Source: Poecilobothrus nobilitatus
Taxonomy: Eukaryota; Arthropoda; Insecta; Diptera; Dolichopodidae
DNA: 64,000 nucleotides
Direction: 5' to 3'
Assembly: GCA_947095535.1 (NCBI GenBank)
Contig: OX352773.1
Location: 106,282,185-106,346,184 of the forward strand
Under the pieces are notes generated by a model. The model saw nothing but the letters and a program-made list of their open reading frames with translations, made no database searches and had not been told where the DNA came from. Every line of letters starts with the position of its first letter. The first letter of the stretch is position 1. Positions 23,708 to 34,132 of this stretch are shown here, one piece after another. The position numbers and the translations under genes are program-made.

Positions 23708-23742
23708 CTATGGCGTCAGGGCAAAAGAACATAAGTCATTTT
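23708..23742 (+). repeat. Left TIR of DNA transposon
   Basis: 35 bases, pairing with 27127-27161 in inverted orientation with one mismatch. It starts CTATGGCGTCAGGG and continues with an AAAAGAACATAAGTCA core. Confidence 0.9.
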
Positions 23743-24306
23743 ATACAACTTTTCAGGAGAGCGTTTTTTTTAAATATCTTTTTTATCGTTTTAGTAAAAG
23801 ATATAGTTATTTCGAATGATATAATTAATTTTATTGTAGTTTTTAAAAACTGTTATAGTATTTTTAATTCAGCACGTGGTTTGCAATAATATAAGTGACT
23901 TAGGTGTTATTGTACGAAAATACTTCGATGATTTAAGTTATAATAACCATAGTTGAATGAGGAGAATTGAGTAAAAATATTTGAAATTAGAACACAAATT
24001 CTTATTTATATCAAAGTATTATATTAATAAAACGTAAATAAAAAAGAAATAAAAATAACATATAAACTTAACGATTTTCATTTTTAAAAAAACAGCATTC
24101 CTTGCTTGCGATAAAAAAAAATATATTGAAAATAATTTAATAAAATCCAGTGACATTGAGATTTGGATTGATCTGTAGCTACGTAATTTCAGTTGACCTG
24201 TACAACAAAGTAAAAATAAAAGTTATTAGTGTTACATTATTAGGAACTCAACAAAATAGTACGTAATACTAACTTGTACCTCCTAAAAAATATTTTCATT
24301 AAGGAC

Positions 24307-26270
24307 TTATTCATCCAATTCTTCCAAGTCCGGGTCTATATTTTTCTTTTGTATTTCTGGTGGATTTCGATAAAAATCATGAAAAACACTAGGAATAAGA
24401 TCAAGCAAAGATAGCAAGTCTTTTTTCTTTTCTACACTGATTGGAATTGGCTTATCAGTAATAGGATAAACTTTTACATTATTGGTTGAAGTACGTCGTA
24501 TCAATGATAGTATCTTAAATTCTTCTTCAACTTGTAATCCTTTCTTATATTGTATTTCGCCAAATTCTTTATCAGTGGAATACCTTAGCCATTGCGCGTC
24601 ATGCCACTTATATACCTCACCTTCTTCATTTTTGTTACGTAATACAAGTGGACCTTTTGATTTTAACAATAAAGCATTGTCAAAAAAATCAGATGACTGC
24701 ATTTCAGTTACAGTAAAGTTATCACTGCTAGACTTTATTAATTGAATCCAATCATGCGGGTGAAATATTTCTATTTTCGTTTTTTTTTTTTTCGATAATT
24801 CCATGCGTTACATCTACCTCTATGTGGCTATGGTCCGAAACCATGAATTTGTGATCAATTATTTTAATGTTTGTACACCTTTCTTTAAGTAGCAAGCAGA
24901 ACATTGCTGCAATATGCGAGTTTTTATTCTGGCCTCCACAAGTATCAGAATATAGAATAATGCGTTCAACATTTTTCGGCAATTAACAAATAAATTTATG
25001 CAAACAGGACGCAATTTGATTAGCGCCACGCCCTGAAACAGATTCATCCCACACAAAATGTTCAGATTTACCGTTCGAATTATTGCAAATGGTAAGGTTA
25101 AAGGTCCATAATTGCCTTTTATAAAACGCAACCGATGACGACAAGGACGGTGTTGGCAAACACTGTTGTAGATCAAAGGTGAAACGGTTTTTCGTAAGCT
25201 AAATCTGCGTCAAATTGATGTGCGTTTCTCAAATCTTCAATTTCTTTTTTGCGCGCTTCATTCTCTGCCATTTTTAATTGCATATTAAATCTATCACAAT
25301 GGTAACATGTATCCTGTTGTCGTTTTTTAAACCGAAAATTCAATTTATGAAATTCATTTTTATAAGTCGTTAAACATACAGGTATCTCGTATCGTTCCTT
25401 ATAAAGATCATACATTTTATTTAAAGTCAAATCAGAACTTAAGTACTTCTTATCATTCGTTTTACGAGTGTAATGGCTTTCGTAACTAGGGAAAGACAAA
25501 ATTTGGGATTTTACTTCGGTTAACTTGATCTCGGAATGTTTATTCACTGGACTCCTTTTACCCCTTTTATCAGAGCTTATTAAACCACTTATACTTTTTT
25601 TTTTTTTTTATCTATCAATTTAGTCATATTCTGGCTTTCGCCTAAAGTTTTTAAAAAGCATTGTAAACAAAATTTTACATTCGCGCCGTCGACTTGTAAA
25701 TGCTACGCAAACGTTTCTAGTAGCGATCTTACTTTTTTAGTATCTTAGTAGTTCGCGGTCTATGATTTTTAGTTGGAGTAATTGTCATCATCGCTGCAAC
25801 AAAAATGCCCGTTTGTCATAGCTTCCTAGACCCCAATATTCATTAAATATATTTTGTCGATTATTTTCACTAATTCTATCTTTACAGTTAGTCCTACATT
25901 TTGTTAGAGTTTTCAGTGTTCTCGCTGGCTTTGTTTTACCTTTCAGCGTTACGTAAGACTTTCAGAAATTTCTATTAAGCTTCCTATTCTTTCTTGCTAT
26001 TCTCGTATTATTACTGTTCATATTTTTTTTATTTGGGACTGCATCTTTAGCATTTGTAGAATGTTCTTCTATATTGATAGATGCATTACCAATATAATCA
26101 GCATTAATAAAATTGTCATTAATTTTGGTAAATCCATCATCTGAACTACCATCATAATAATCGTCTGGAGGACAATACAATGGGTCATTCCATACATCAT
26201 CATCGCTAAAATCATCCGAAGATTTTTCCCACAATGCATCGGTTTCTTTTTGTTTTTGTTCAAAGTTCAA
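24307..26270 (-). pseudogene. Broken transposase of the 3.45 kb DNA transposon
   Basis: Transposase gene in pieces. The N-terminal piece (26270-25962) is acidic and of unknown fold. The next piece (25547-25173) contains C-Y-H-C-D-R-F-N followed by a helical stretch. A piece in another frame (25173-24752) has [21 protein letters not shown], a G-R-G-A-N-Q-I-A-S block, Y-S-D-T-C-G-G-Q-N-K-N and D-H-K-F-M-V-S-D-H-S-H-I-E-V-D. The C-terminal piece is 24804-24307 (H-P-H-D-W, K-W-H-D-A-Q-W-L-R). I recall this pattern from repetitive arthropod and cnidarian proteins of uncertain name. The D-L-Q, Y-S-D and H-x-E-x-D residues are candidate RNase H-fold acids (inference). One in-frame stop before L-P-K-N-V and several frameshifts inactivate it. 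Confidence 0.7.
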
Positions 26271-27126
26271 AATATCTAAAAAATTAACTATGAATGGATG
26301 GAAGCTCGTAAATATTTAAATTTGTTACATACTAGTATTACACCTATTAGTTATAATATAACAATATAATATGGTTTGAATAATAGCCAATAGGTGTAGT
26401 TACATTCCTTTTTATATTAAATTCATACACACATACTTGTATTTTATGTATGTGGTTATTTAAATTTAACAAAAAAAAATGTTTTCAGTCGTATGTACCT
26501 ACTTTTATTGAGAATAGAGAAACGTTCTTTGTTAAATAAAAACTTTAAAATATTTTTAATAAAAAAAATTAGTAGGTACTAGAAAACAATAAAGAGAATA
26601 AGAAGTTACTTTGTAAAATTATTACTTATTCTAATTTTCAAAAAGAAAAAAATTAAAAACTTACTAGATTCTTTTAAACTGGATGATTTTTTTAAAACCA
26701 GATCCACTAGAATTTTACCGCGTGAAGCCATTTAACAAAATTATTTTGTTTAATATTTATATATATATTGTGATTTAAACACTTAAAAAATTTGAAAAAA
26801 CGTTTGCACTTAACAATATTCTAATTCGTACTGAGCAAATTCTCTATAATAATCAAAATAAAACGAACAAAAACAAAACAAATCCAAAAAAATTAACGGT
26901 CGGTACAAACCGCTTAAGTCAAATTTGTTTTAAAAATTGAGACGGTTTAAAAGCCTTAAGTCGAGTTAAGGTATTTAGGCATAATGAGAAAAGCAAAACT
27001 TTTTATGAATGATAAAAACCATTAACTTTTATGAAAAAACTTTCGAAGAAAATGACATAGGTGTTAATGTGAAAAATTCAGAAAAACTAGGTTTAAGACT
27101 TTGGTGATATAAACCATTTTTGACAA

Positions 27127-27161
27127 AAAATGACTTATGTTCTTTTACCCTGACGCCATAG
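27127..27161 (-). repeat. Right TIR of DNA transposon
   Basis: Inverted partner of 23708-23742. The AATT duplication follows at 27162-27165, then LINE A1 sequence resumes. Confidence 0.9.
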
Positions 27162-27165
27162 AATT

Positions 27166-27333
27166 GTTCCTTGTGTTATAATTACATATGTATTTCTTTT
27201 CGTTTATTTAGTATTCAATTTGGCTTTAGTTTTTATTTACAATATTATGAATATATTTACACTTTTCGAAGTAGATTAGTTGATTAAAAGTTAATACCTA
27301 ATTCTTCTGTCACCATATATAGATTTTTTGTGC
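27166..27333 (-). mobile_element. LINE A1, middle segment between the two insertions
   Basis: Minus-strand coding debris reading T-K-N-L-Y-M-V-T-E-E-L-G-I-N and then N-Y-N-T-R-N-N. It lines up with S-T-K-E-L-Y-I-T-T-N-E-L-D-I-N and N-Y-N-T-R-Y in the LINE A2 RT. It bridges the Polinton (from 27340) and the DNA transposon (to 27161), showing both inserted into the same LINE copy. Confidence 0.8.
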
Positions 27334-27339
27334 TACATC
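27334..27339. repeat. Polinton target-site duplication, left copy (TACATC)
   Basis: TACATC directly precedes the left TIR and recurs at 47454-47459 directly after the right TIR. A 6 bp duplication is the known hallmark of Polinton/Maverick integration. The same six bases fit once into the continuous LINE A1 frame. Confidence 0.93.
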
Positions 27340-28211
27340 AGTAGATAGGATATGGGGTTTCTGGGGTTGTCAGATGACATCACAATATTTTGACAGTTGT
27401 TATTTTGAATCTAGTGTTCGTTATTTTAAAAGTTTTTGAATATAGTATTCGTTAATTTGAAAGTGAGAATTAAGTGTAAGGTATAATGAAATAGATTTTA
27501 GGATTAGAAGGTTGAATGATTCAATAAAATGAGAGAATGTTATTTGTTGAAGTTGTAGTGCCTAGAGCTGCCGGTGGAGACGCAGTTGTTGATATCGGAA
27601 GTATTAGGTTTTGAAATGGTAGTTGAAATTGGGTAGAGTGGGAGGAAGCTAGAAACTTCAGTAGAGATGGTATATGATATGTATCTGTCGAAGTTGTTGA
27701 TAAGTGAAGCCGTCGAAGTTGTTGGAAGCATGTATTGGGTTTTGAATAGAGTATATTATAAATGTAAAGACGTAGTGAAATTATAAAAATACCCTATAGT
27801 ATGTAGTGAATGTTTGTGGTTTTGTGATAAGAGTTTAAAATTTAAAATTTAGAATTTTGTTTTGCTGTTTTAATTGTTTTATTATTTAAATGGGGGGTGA
27901 AGAATGGATGTTTGTATGATTGTGTCAGCAAAATAGAAATTTTATGCAAAGTATTTGTAAAAAGAACGATTTTGAAATAGAAAAATGAAAAAATGAAAAA
28001 TGCGGTTTTCATTTTTTTTAAGTTCTTATTGGTCTTATATGAATGATATTATATGAAGCAATTATGAAAATTAAAATTGTGCTAATAAGAAAATAAAAAT
28101 TTTTTTTTCTCTTCTCTCAACTTAAATTAATTGTACTGATAAGAAAATAAAAAATTTTAAGAAGTAGTAGTTCTTCATTAAAAAAATCAGAAATTACGTC
28201 AGGGAATTCCT
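27340..28211 (+). repeat. Polinton left terminal inverted repeat
   Basis: About 0.87 kb, near-identical in inverted orientation to about 46633-47453. The inner half (from 27752) is also part of the 3369 bp tandem duplication. The inner boundary lies near the ACGTCAGGGA block at 28194-28205. It is slightly longer than the right copy because of an extra AT-rich stretch near 28080-28160. Confidence 0.88.
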
Positions 28212-28251
28212 TTGATTAAAACAATTTAAAGAAAAAGCAACGAGATGTATA

Positions 28252-28560
28252 CTACAAAATTTTTTTATTTATTTTTAATGTTTTTCGATATTTACATTTT
28301 TTTTCTTGAAACTTCTTTACAATTTTACCTAATCCTAATAGGCATATCTTAGGAAATTTAATTGAATTCTGAGTAAGTAAATCCGTCCATTTATCATCTT
28401 TATCTTCTCTCAATGAATTAAATTGGATCAATGTTGACTCAGCATAATTTCCCAAAAAATTTATATGATATTGAATTTCACGTCTATATTTCCTTCTAAA
28501 TTTTTTTTTATTTTCAAGAAAAAATTTATTAAATACGATAATTGTTCTTGCAAACTCCAT
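28252..28560 (-). CDS. Polinton hypothetical protein, 102 aa (copy 1)
   Basis: Intact frame with ATG, placed between the left TIR and the ATPase gene on the same strand. The product is strongly basic, with Lys/Arg clusters at both ends (K-K-K-F-R-R-K-Y-R-R and the K-C-K-Y-R-K-T-L-K tail), and predicted helical. I do not recognise the family. A small basic protein next to packaging and capsid genes could bind DNA in a virion core, but this is inference. It is unbroken in both tandem copies, unlike its neighbours. Confidence 0.5.
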   Translation of the reverse strand: MEFARTIIVFNKFFLENKKKFRRKYRREIQYHINFLGNYAESTLIQFNSLREDKDDKWTDLLTQNSIKFPKICLLGLGKIVKKFQEKKCKYRKTLKINKKIL

Positions 28561-28689
28561 TGTAAGTTGAAAACTAAAGAAAACTAATTAAGCCATTAAT
28601 TTAAAAATAAAATATGAAAATACTGAGAATTAACTAAATCTTCTGTGGGTAGGAGAGTTAAGGGGTATATAAATCTATAACTGTAAATT

Positions 28690-28860
28690 ATAGACTGAAC
28701 TGTTCCTGCTAACTACTAACTGATAATCGCAAACTGCCAACTGGTAACTGCTATCTGCTAATAGCCAACAGCTAACTGCAAATTGCTAACTGCTAAATAA
28801 CACAGTTCAGTTAGTAACTGTTGAACGATTCGTTCAGCTAATAACTGCTTACTGTGGCAG
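28690..28860. repeat. Degenerate TAACTGC-type minisatellite (copy 1)
   Basis: About 170 bases made of imperfect 7-8 base units of the CTAACTGC type (ACTGCTAAC, ACTGCCAAC, ACTGGTAAC and similar). It lies between the ATPase stop and the start of the 102-residue gene and contains no open frame. Function unknown. Confidence 0.75.
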
Positions 28861-28872
28861 ATCTCTTGTTAA

Positions 28873-29534
28873 CTAAAATTTAGCAAATGCATCAACATTT
28901 TTTTGATAACGTCCATTATTTAAACTGCTATCTTTATTGATTAATAGAAAACCATAATTCAATTTTTTAAAATCGTTATAAGACATATCAGAATTTACAT
29001 GATCGTTATATATATGTTTTAAATTTAAATCATCCTGCTTGAATATAATCAAAAAATTAGCATTATCTCTAACTAAGTGCTTTGGAATTCTTGTATAAGA
29101 CTGGCATAAATAAAAGCTATCTACTTCTTGATGACGCCCCATACAAAAATAGGCCCTTATACTATCTTGCTTATCACAAGCTACATCATCAAAAATAAAT
29201 ATTGAATTTGGTTGTGAGGCCAAAGTTCAATTACATCAACGTTATTTGAAAATTCGTTATATCCCATTCCTTTGATTAGTTTTATTAATTTTTTTAAATA
29301 TTCATATTTAGGTTGATGTAATGATTTCGAGTAAATGTATATGTTTTGAAATTTTAGCCCTTTAGGATCTAAAAGCATACTTTTCATAATATTAGTTTTA
29401 CCACAATTTGAAGGCCCAACTATTAATCCTCTTATACTATCTGGAAAGCGTTCACCATGTTTTTTAATTTTGGTTTTTGAATTTTGATCAAAATTTTTAA
29501 CTTTAACTGCATTATCTACTTTTATAAATTTCAT
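28873..29534 (-). pseudogene. HerA/FtsK-type genome-packaging ATPase, frameshifted (copy 1)
   Basis: Polinton packaging ATPase, which drives DNA into the capsid. The N-terminal frame (29534-29181) has Walker A G-P-S-N-C-G-K-T at residues 40-47. The second frame (29223-28873) has Walker B I-F-I-F-D-D near its residues 8-13, followed by S-Y-T-R-I-P-K-H-L, a typical sensor region. The two overlap by about 43 bases in different frames, so one indel near 29200-29223 splits the protein. Combined length (about 220 residues) fits the family. The identical lesion in the tandem copy shows it predates the duplication. It diverges from the PLA2 gene, whose ATG is at 29588. Confidence 0.85.
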
Positions 29535-29587
29535 TTCATAAAACGTAATTAGTGTTTGAGTGACTTTCTTAAACTAAACAGTATATT

Positions 29588-30007
29588 ATGTCTCTTCGAA
29601 ATAAATATTCAAACAGTAATAAAAAAACTGTTAATGTAAAAGGTGTTGTTAATTCTTTAATTAATAAACTACCATTTGAAACACATTTACCTGGTTATAA
29701 TTATTGTGGACCTGGAACAAACTTGTCAAAACGATTAGCTCGTGGCGATAAAGGAATTAATGGTTTAGATGAAGCTTGTCGAGAGCATGATATAGCCTAT
29801 TCTCAAAATATTGATCAAATTCAACGTCATATAGCTGATAAAATACTAGCAGAGAAAGCTTGGCAAAGGGTTAAAGCTAAAGACTCAAGTTTTGGTGAAC
29901 GGTTAAATTCATATCTAGTTACAAACACAATGAAAGCGAAAGTTAAACTAGGTATGGGTTTAAAAAAGAAAACAAAGAAAACTAAAAGAAAACAAAAAAA
30001 CCTTTGA
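29588..30007 (+). pseudogene. Parvovirus-type phospholipase A2 domain protein (copy 1)
   Basis: Starts at an ATG soon after the divergent ATPase start. It has the compact viral PLA2 signature: Ca-binding loop Y-C-G-P-G-T (39-44) and helix C-R-E-H-D-I-A-Y (64-71) with the His67-Asp68 catalytic pair. In parvovirus VP1 this lipase lets particles breach endosomal membranes, and Polinton/adintovirus relatives carry it on a structural protein (established knowledge). The tail is Lys-rich (nuclear-signal-like). The frame ends at TGA 30005-30007 in an A-rich tract, while related coding continues in another frame from about 30004. The full protein therefore appears split by an indel. Active-site residues are intact. 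Confidence 0.82.
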
Positions 30008-30405
30008 AAAATGTCATAAAAGAAGCTAGAATAGCAGTTAAAACTATAAAAAAACCTATGAATGAAAAAAATAGTATAAGAATAGTTTTGCAAGCAGCTC
30101 GAAAATATTCTAGAGGGCAGAAAAAAATAATAGATATTCCTAGAATAATTCCAGTACCAAAAATTGGTGGAGTTCTACCTTTAATTCCAATTTTTGCGGG
30201 GCTTTCAGCTATTGGAGCATTATCAGGTGGTGCTGCTGGGATAGCTAAGGCTGTAAGCGATGCTAAAAATGCACACAAACAGTTACATGAAAGTGAGCGT
30301 CATAATAAAATGATGGAAGCTATTGCATTAAAAAGAGGAGAGGGATTACAAAAGCCGTATAAGAAAGGATTAGGTCTTTATTTAAATCCAAAAACCATTA
30401 AATGA
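30004..30405 (+). pseudogene. C-terminal part of PLA2-linked structural protein (copy 1)
   Basis: Continues the coding potential after the PLA2 frame stops; the first codon is TTG, so it probably has no start of its own. It contains a basic helical part, the block I-P-R-I-I-P-V-P-K-I-G-G-V, then a Gly/Ala-rich hydrophobic segment (about 56-84: L-P-L-I-P-I-F-A-G-L-S-A-I-G-A-L) and a conserved end G-L-G-L-Y-L. I recall this arrangement from repetitive insect proteins where it follows the PLA2 domain in one chain. The hydrophobic helix recalls adenovirus pX/pVI-like membrane-active or core peptides (inference). It precedes the protease gene. Confidence 0.65.
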
Positions 30406-30484
30406 GCTACCCAAAAGAGCACTTACTAATTATGATTTAGAAGAATTTGGAAAAAAATACTTAAAACATTTCCGTGGAGTTTTT

Positions 30485-30763
30485 ATGCGAGATAATTTAC
30501 CAAAACGCAAATCTTTGAAATATGAATATGGTATAATAAATTTAGATAATTCTATTGGAAATGGAACGCATTGGGTAGCTTATTACAAAAATCCTCAAAT
30601 CATACAATATTTTGACAGCTTTGGAAATTTGCAACCTCCATTAGAAGTAATTAAATATTTAGGAGATAAGCTTGTATATAACTACAATAAATATCAAAAC
30701 TTTAATTCATATAATTGTGGTCATCTATGTTTAGAATTTTTATTTCATATTGTTAAAAAATAA
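30485..30763 (+). pseudogene. Adenain-type cysteine protease (copy 1)
   Basis: Capsid-maturation protease of the adenovirus/Polinton C5 type. It shows G-T-H-W-V-A-Y-Y (His29), Y-F-D-S-F-G (Asp44), Gln71 and N-C-G-H-L-C-L (Cys78). The Gln-to-Cys spacing of 7 matches the adenain oxyanion/nucleophile arrangement. Coding similarity extends upstream in the same frame to about 30390 (N-Y-D-L-E-E-F-G, then F-R-G-V-F) with no ATG there. Either the native start is lost or the ATG at 30485 gives an N-terminally short product. The catalytic set is complete. Its position after the PLA2-linked protein is usual for the group. Confidence 0.8.
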
Positions 30764-31120
30764 AGCAAAATTATCAGTAAATAAAACATAATAAAACAAA
30801 AATAATGTTTTTTATTATTAGTCTAGCTTTATTAAAACTAACCTACATTAATAATTTTGTTCAAGTTCAAGGTTATTTCTTTCTTTCTATTTGAATAAAA
30901 AGATAAAACATAAAACTATCTGATAAAGAATACTTAGAATTTAGTTGTAATACAAGAAATTTAAAGAAAAATTAGAATTAGAAATATTATATAGGTATAC
31001 ATTTATTATGATGATGATGATGAGCCTTGAAAATCTATAAAAGCAGAATAGATTTACGAAATATTTTTTTTTTTTTTTATTTTTATTTATTTTATTTATT
31101 TTTATTTAAATCTTCATTAC
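30764..31120. other. Noncoding 3' flank of protease gene (copy 1)
   Basis: A+T-rich, with a (GAT)n run near 31008-31022 and TTTTATT repeats near 31070-31110. No gene, tRNA or promoter recognised. Repeated at 34133-34489. Confidence 0.6.
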
Positions 31121-31620
31121 TATATTATATATGTAAAGACGTAGTGAAATTATAAAAATACCCTATAGTATGTAGTGAATGTTTGTGGTTTTGTGATAAG
31201 AGTTTAAAATTTAAAATTTAGAATTTTGTTTTGCTGTTTTAATTGTTTTATTATTTAAATGGGGGGTGAAGAATGGATGTTTGTATGATTGTGTCAGCAA
31301 AATAGAAATTTTATGCAAAGTATTTGTAAAAAGAACGATTTTGAAATAGAAAAATGAAAAAATGAAAAATGCGGTTTTCATTTTTTTTAAGTTCTTATTG
31401 GTCTTATATGAATGATATTATATGAAGCAATTATGAAAATTAAAATTGTGCTAATAAGAAAATAAAAATTTTTTTTTCTCTTCTCTCAACTTAAATTAAT
31501 TGTACTGATAAGAAAATAAAAAATTTTAAGAAGTAGTAGTTCTTCATTAAAAAAATCAGAAATTACGTCAGGGAATTCCTTTGATTAAAACAATTTAAAG
31601 AAAAAGCAACGAGATGTATA

Positions 31621-31929
31621 CTACAAAATTTTTTTATTTATTTTTAATGTTTTTCGATATTTACATTTTTTTTCTTGAAACTTCTTTACAATTTTACCTA
31701 ATCCTAATAGGCATATCTTAGGAAATTTAATTGAATTCTGAGTAAGTAAATCCGTCCATTTATCATCTTTATCTTCTCTCAATGAATTAAATTGGATCAA
31801 TGTTGACTCAGCATAATTTCCCAAAAAATTTATATGATATTGAATTTCACGTCTATATTTCCTTCTAAATTTTTTTTTATTTTCAAGAAAAAATTTATTA
31901 AATACGATAATTGTTCTTGCAAACTCCAT
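31621..31929 (-). CDS. Polinton hypothetical protein, 102 aa (copy 2)
   Basis: Second copy of the basic 102-residue protein at 28252-28560, with the same translation. Confidence 0.5.
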   Translation of the reverse strand: MEFARTIIVFNKFFLENKKKFRRKYRREIQYHINFLGNYAESTLIQFNSLREDKDDKWTDLLTQNSIKFPKICLLGLGKIVKKFQEKKCKYRKTLKINKKIL

Positions 31930-32058
31930 TGTAAGTTGAAAACTAAAGAAAACTAATTAAGCCATTAATTTAAAAATAAAATATGAAAATACTGAGAATT
32001 AACTAAATCTTCTGTGGGTAGGAGAGTTAAGGGGTATATAAATCTATAACTGTAAATT

Positions 32059-32229
32059 ATAGACTGAACTGTTCCTGCTAACTACTAACTGATAATCGCA
32101 AACTGCCAACTGGTAACTGCTATCTGCTAATAGCCAACAGCTAACTGCAAATTGCTAACTGCTAAATAACACAGTTCAGTTAGTAACTGTTGAACGATTC
32201 GTTCAGCTAATAACTGCTTACTGTGGCAG
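32059..32229. repeat. TAACTGC-type minisatellite (copy 2)
   Basis: Tandem-duplication copy of the repeat at 28690-28860. Confidence 0.75.
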
Positions 32230-32241
32230 ATCTCTTGTTAA

Positions 32242-32903
32242 CTAAAATTTAGCAAATGCATCAACATTTTTTTGATAACGTCCATTATTTAAACTGCTAT
32301 CTTTATTGATTAATAGAAAACCATAATTCAATTTTTTAAAATCGTTATAAGACATATCAGAATTTACATGATCGTTATATATATGTTTTAAATTTAAATC
32401 ATCCTGCTTGAATATAATCAAAAAATTAGCATTATCTCTAACTAAGTGCTTTGGAATTCTTGTATAAGACTGGCATAAATAAAAGCTATCTACTTCTTGA
32501 TGACGCCCCATACAAAAATAGGCCCTTATACTATCTTGCTTATCACAAGCTACATCATCAAAAATAAATATTGAATTTGGTTGTGAGGCCAAAGTTCAAT
32601 TACATCAACGTTATTTGAAAATTCGTTATATCCCATTCCTTTGATTAGTTTTATTAATTTTTTTAAATATTCATATTTAGGTTGATGTAATGATTTCGAG
32701 TAAATGTATATGTTTTGAAATTTTAGCCCTTTAGGATCTAAAAGCATACTTTTCATAATATTAGTTTTACCACAATTTGAAGGCCCAACTATTAATCCTC
32801 TTATACTATCTGGAAAGCGTTCACCATGTTTTTTAATTTTGGTTTTTGAATTTTGATCAAAATTTTTAACTTTAACTGCATTATCTACTTTTATAAATTT
32901 CAT
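32242..32903 (-). pseudogene. Packaging ATPase, frameshifted (copy 2)
   Basis: Same two overlapping frames (32903-32550 and 32592-32242) and same lesion as copy 1. Walker A and Walker B are both present but lie in different frames. Confidence 0.85.
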
Positions 32904-32956
32904 TTCATAAAACGTAATTAGTGTTTGAGTGACTTTCTTAAACTAAACAGTATATT

Positions 32957-33376
32957 ATGTCTCTTCGAAATAAATATTCAAACAGTAATAAAAAAACTGT
33001 TAATGTAAAAGGTGTTGTTAATTCTTTAATTAATAAACTACCATTTGAAACACATTTACCTGGTTATAATTATTGTGGACCTGGAACAAACTTGTCAAAA
33101 CGATTAGCTCGTGGCGATAAAGGAATTAATGGTTTAGATGAAGCTTGTCGAGAGCATGATATAGCCTATTCTCAAAATATTGATCAAATTCAACGTCATA
33201 TAGCTGATAAAATACTAGCAGAGAAAGCTTGGCAAAGGGTTAAAGCTAAAGACTCAAGTTTTGGTGAACGGTTAAATTCATATCTAGTTACAAACACAAT
33301 GAAAGCGAAAGTTAAACTAGGTATGGGTTTAAAAAAGAAAACAAAGAAAACTAAAAGAAAACAAAAAAACCTTTGA
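32957..33376 (+). pseudogene. Phospholipase A2 domain protein (copy 2)
   Basis: Duplicate of 29588-30007, with the same His-Asp active site and the same early TGA in the A-rich tract. Confidence 0.82.
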
Positions 33377-33774
33377 AAAATGTCATAAAAGAAGCTAGAA
33401 TAGCAGTTAAAACTATAAAAAAACCTATGAATGAAAAAAATAGTATAAGAATAGTTTTGCAAGCAGCTCGAAAATATTCTAGAGGGCAGAAAAAAATAAT
33501 AGATATTCCTAGAATAATTCCAGTACCAAAAATTGGTGGAGTTCTACCTTTAATTCCAATTTTTGCGGGGCTTTCAGCTATTGGAGCATTATCAGGTGGT
33601 GCTGCTGGGATAGCTAAGGCTGTAAGCGATGCTAAAAATGCACACAAACAGTTACATGAAAGTGAGCGTCATAATAAAATGATGGAAGCTATTGCATTAA
33701 AAAGAGGAGAGGGATTACAAAAGCCGTATAAGAAAGGATTAGGTCTTTATTTAAATCCAAAAACCATTAAATGA
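33373..33774 (+). pseudogene. C-terminal part of PLA2-linked protein (copy 2)
   Basis: Duplicate of 30004-30405, with the same hydrophobic Gly/Ala segment and no ATG at the start of the frame. Confidence 0.65.
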
Positions 33775-33853
33775 GCTACCCAAAAGAGCACTTACTAATT
33801 ATGATTTAGAAGAATTTGGAAAAAAATACTTAAAACATTTCCGTGGAGTTTTT

Positions 33854-34132
33854 ATGCGAGATAATTTACCAAAACGCAAATCTTTGAAATATGAATATGG
33901 TATAATAAATTTAGATAATTCTATTGGAAATGGAACGCATTGGGTAGCTTATTACAAAAATCCTCAAATCATACAATATTTTGACAGCTTTGGAAATTTG
34001 CAACCTCCATTAGAAGTAATTAAATATTTAGGAGATAAGCTTGTATATAACTACAATAAATATCAAAACTTTAATTCATATAATTGTGGTCATCTATGTT
34101 TAGAATTTTTATTTCATATTGTTAAAAAATAA
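33854..34132 (+). pseudogene. Adenain-type cysteine protease (copy 2)
   Basis: Duplicate of 30485-30763, with the catalytic His, Asp, Gln and Cys intact. The upstream start is missing in the same way. Confidence 0.8.

Larger units (their letters stand above)
23708..27161 (-). mobile_element. DNA transposon, 3454 bp, 35 bp TIRs, AATT TSD
   Basis: The ends are inverted repeats starting CTATGGCGTCAGGG (23708-23742 and 27127-27161, one mismatch in 35). They are flanked by direct AATT at 23704-23707 and 27162-27165. LINE A1 protein-coding sequence continues on both sides, so the insertion point is exact. The interior encodes a broken RNase H-like transposase on the minus strand (24307-26270). The segment 26290-27126 is an A+T-rich 5' region with no gene. 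The superfamily is not assigned. A 4 bp duplication is compatible with Sola-type elements, but I cannot confirm homology. Confidence 0.85.
27752..31120. repeat. 3369 bp tandem duplication, copy 1
   Basis: This block is followed directly by a copy at 31121-34489 at a constant offset of 3369. I see essentially no differences apart from the first few bases. It starts inside the left TIR and ends just after the protease gene's 3' flank. A short ATTATAAAT match at both original ends suggests a microhomology-mediated event. Confidence 0.92.

Noticed and set aside
24859..25176. 105-codon frame on - within the DNA transposon
   Set aside because: The adjoining frame contains the recognisable transposase blocks; this one is an overlapping shadow.
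27540..27731. 63-codon open frame present in both Polinton TIRs (also 47062-47253)
   Set aside because: It is duplicated only because it lies in the inverted repeat. Composition is Ser/Thr/Ile rich without motif, and the two copies differ at unconserved positions. Most likely chance.
29827..30278. Overlapping frames on - opposite the PLA2-linked gene (29827-30093, 29982-30278; copies at 33196-33647)
   Set aside because: Antisense shadows of the coding strand; Phe-rich translations of Lys-rich codons.
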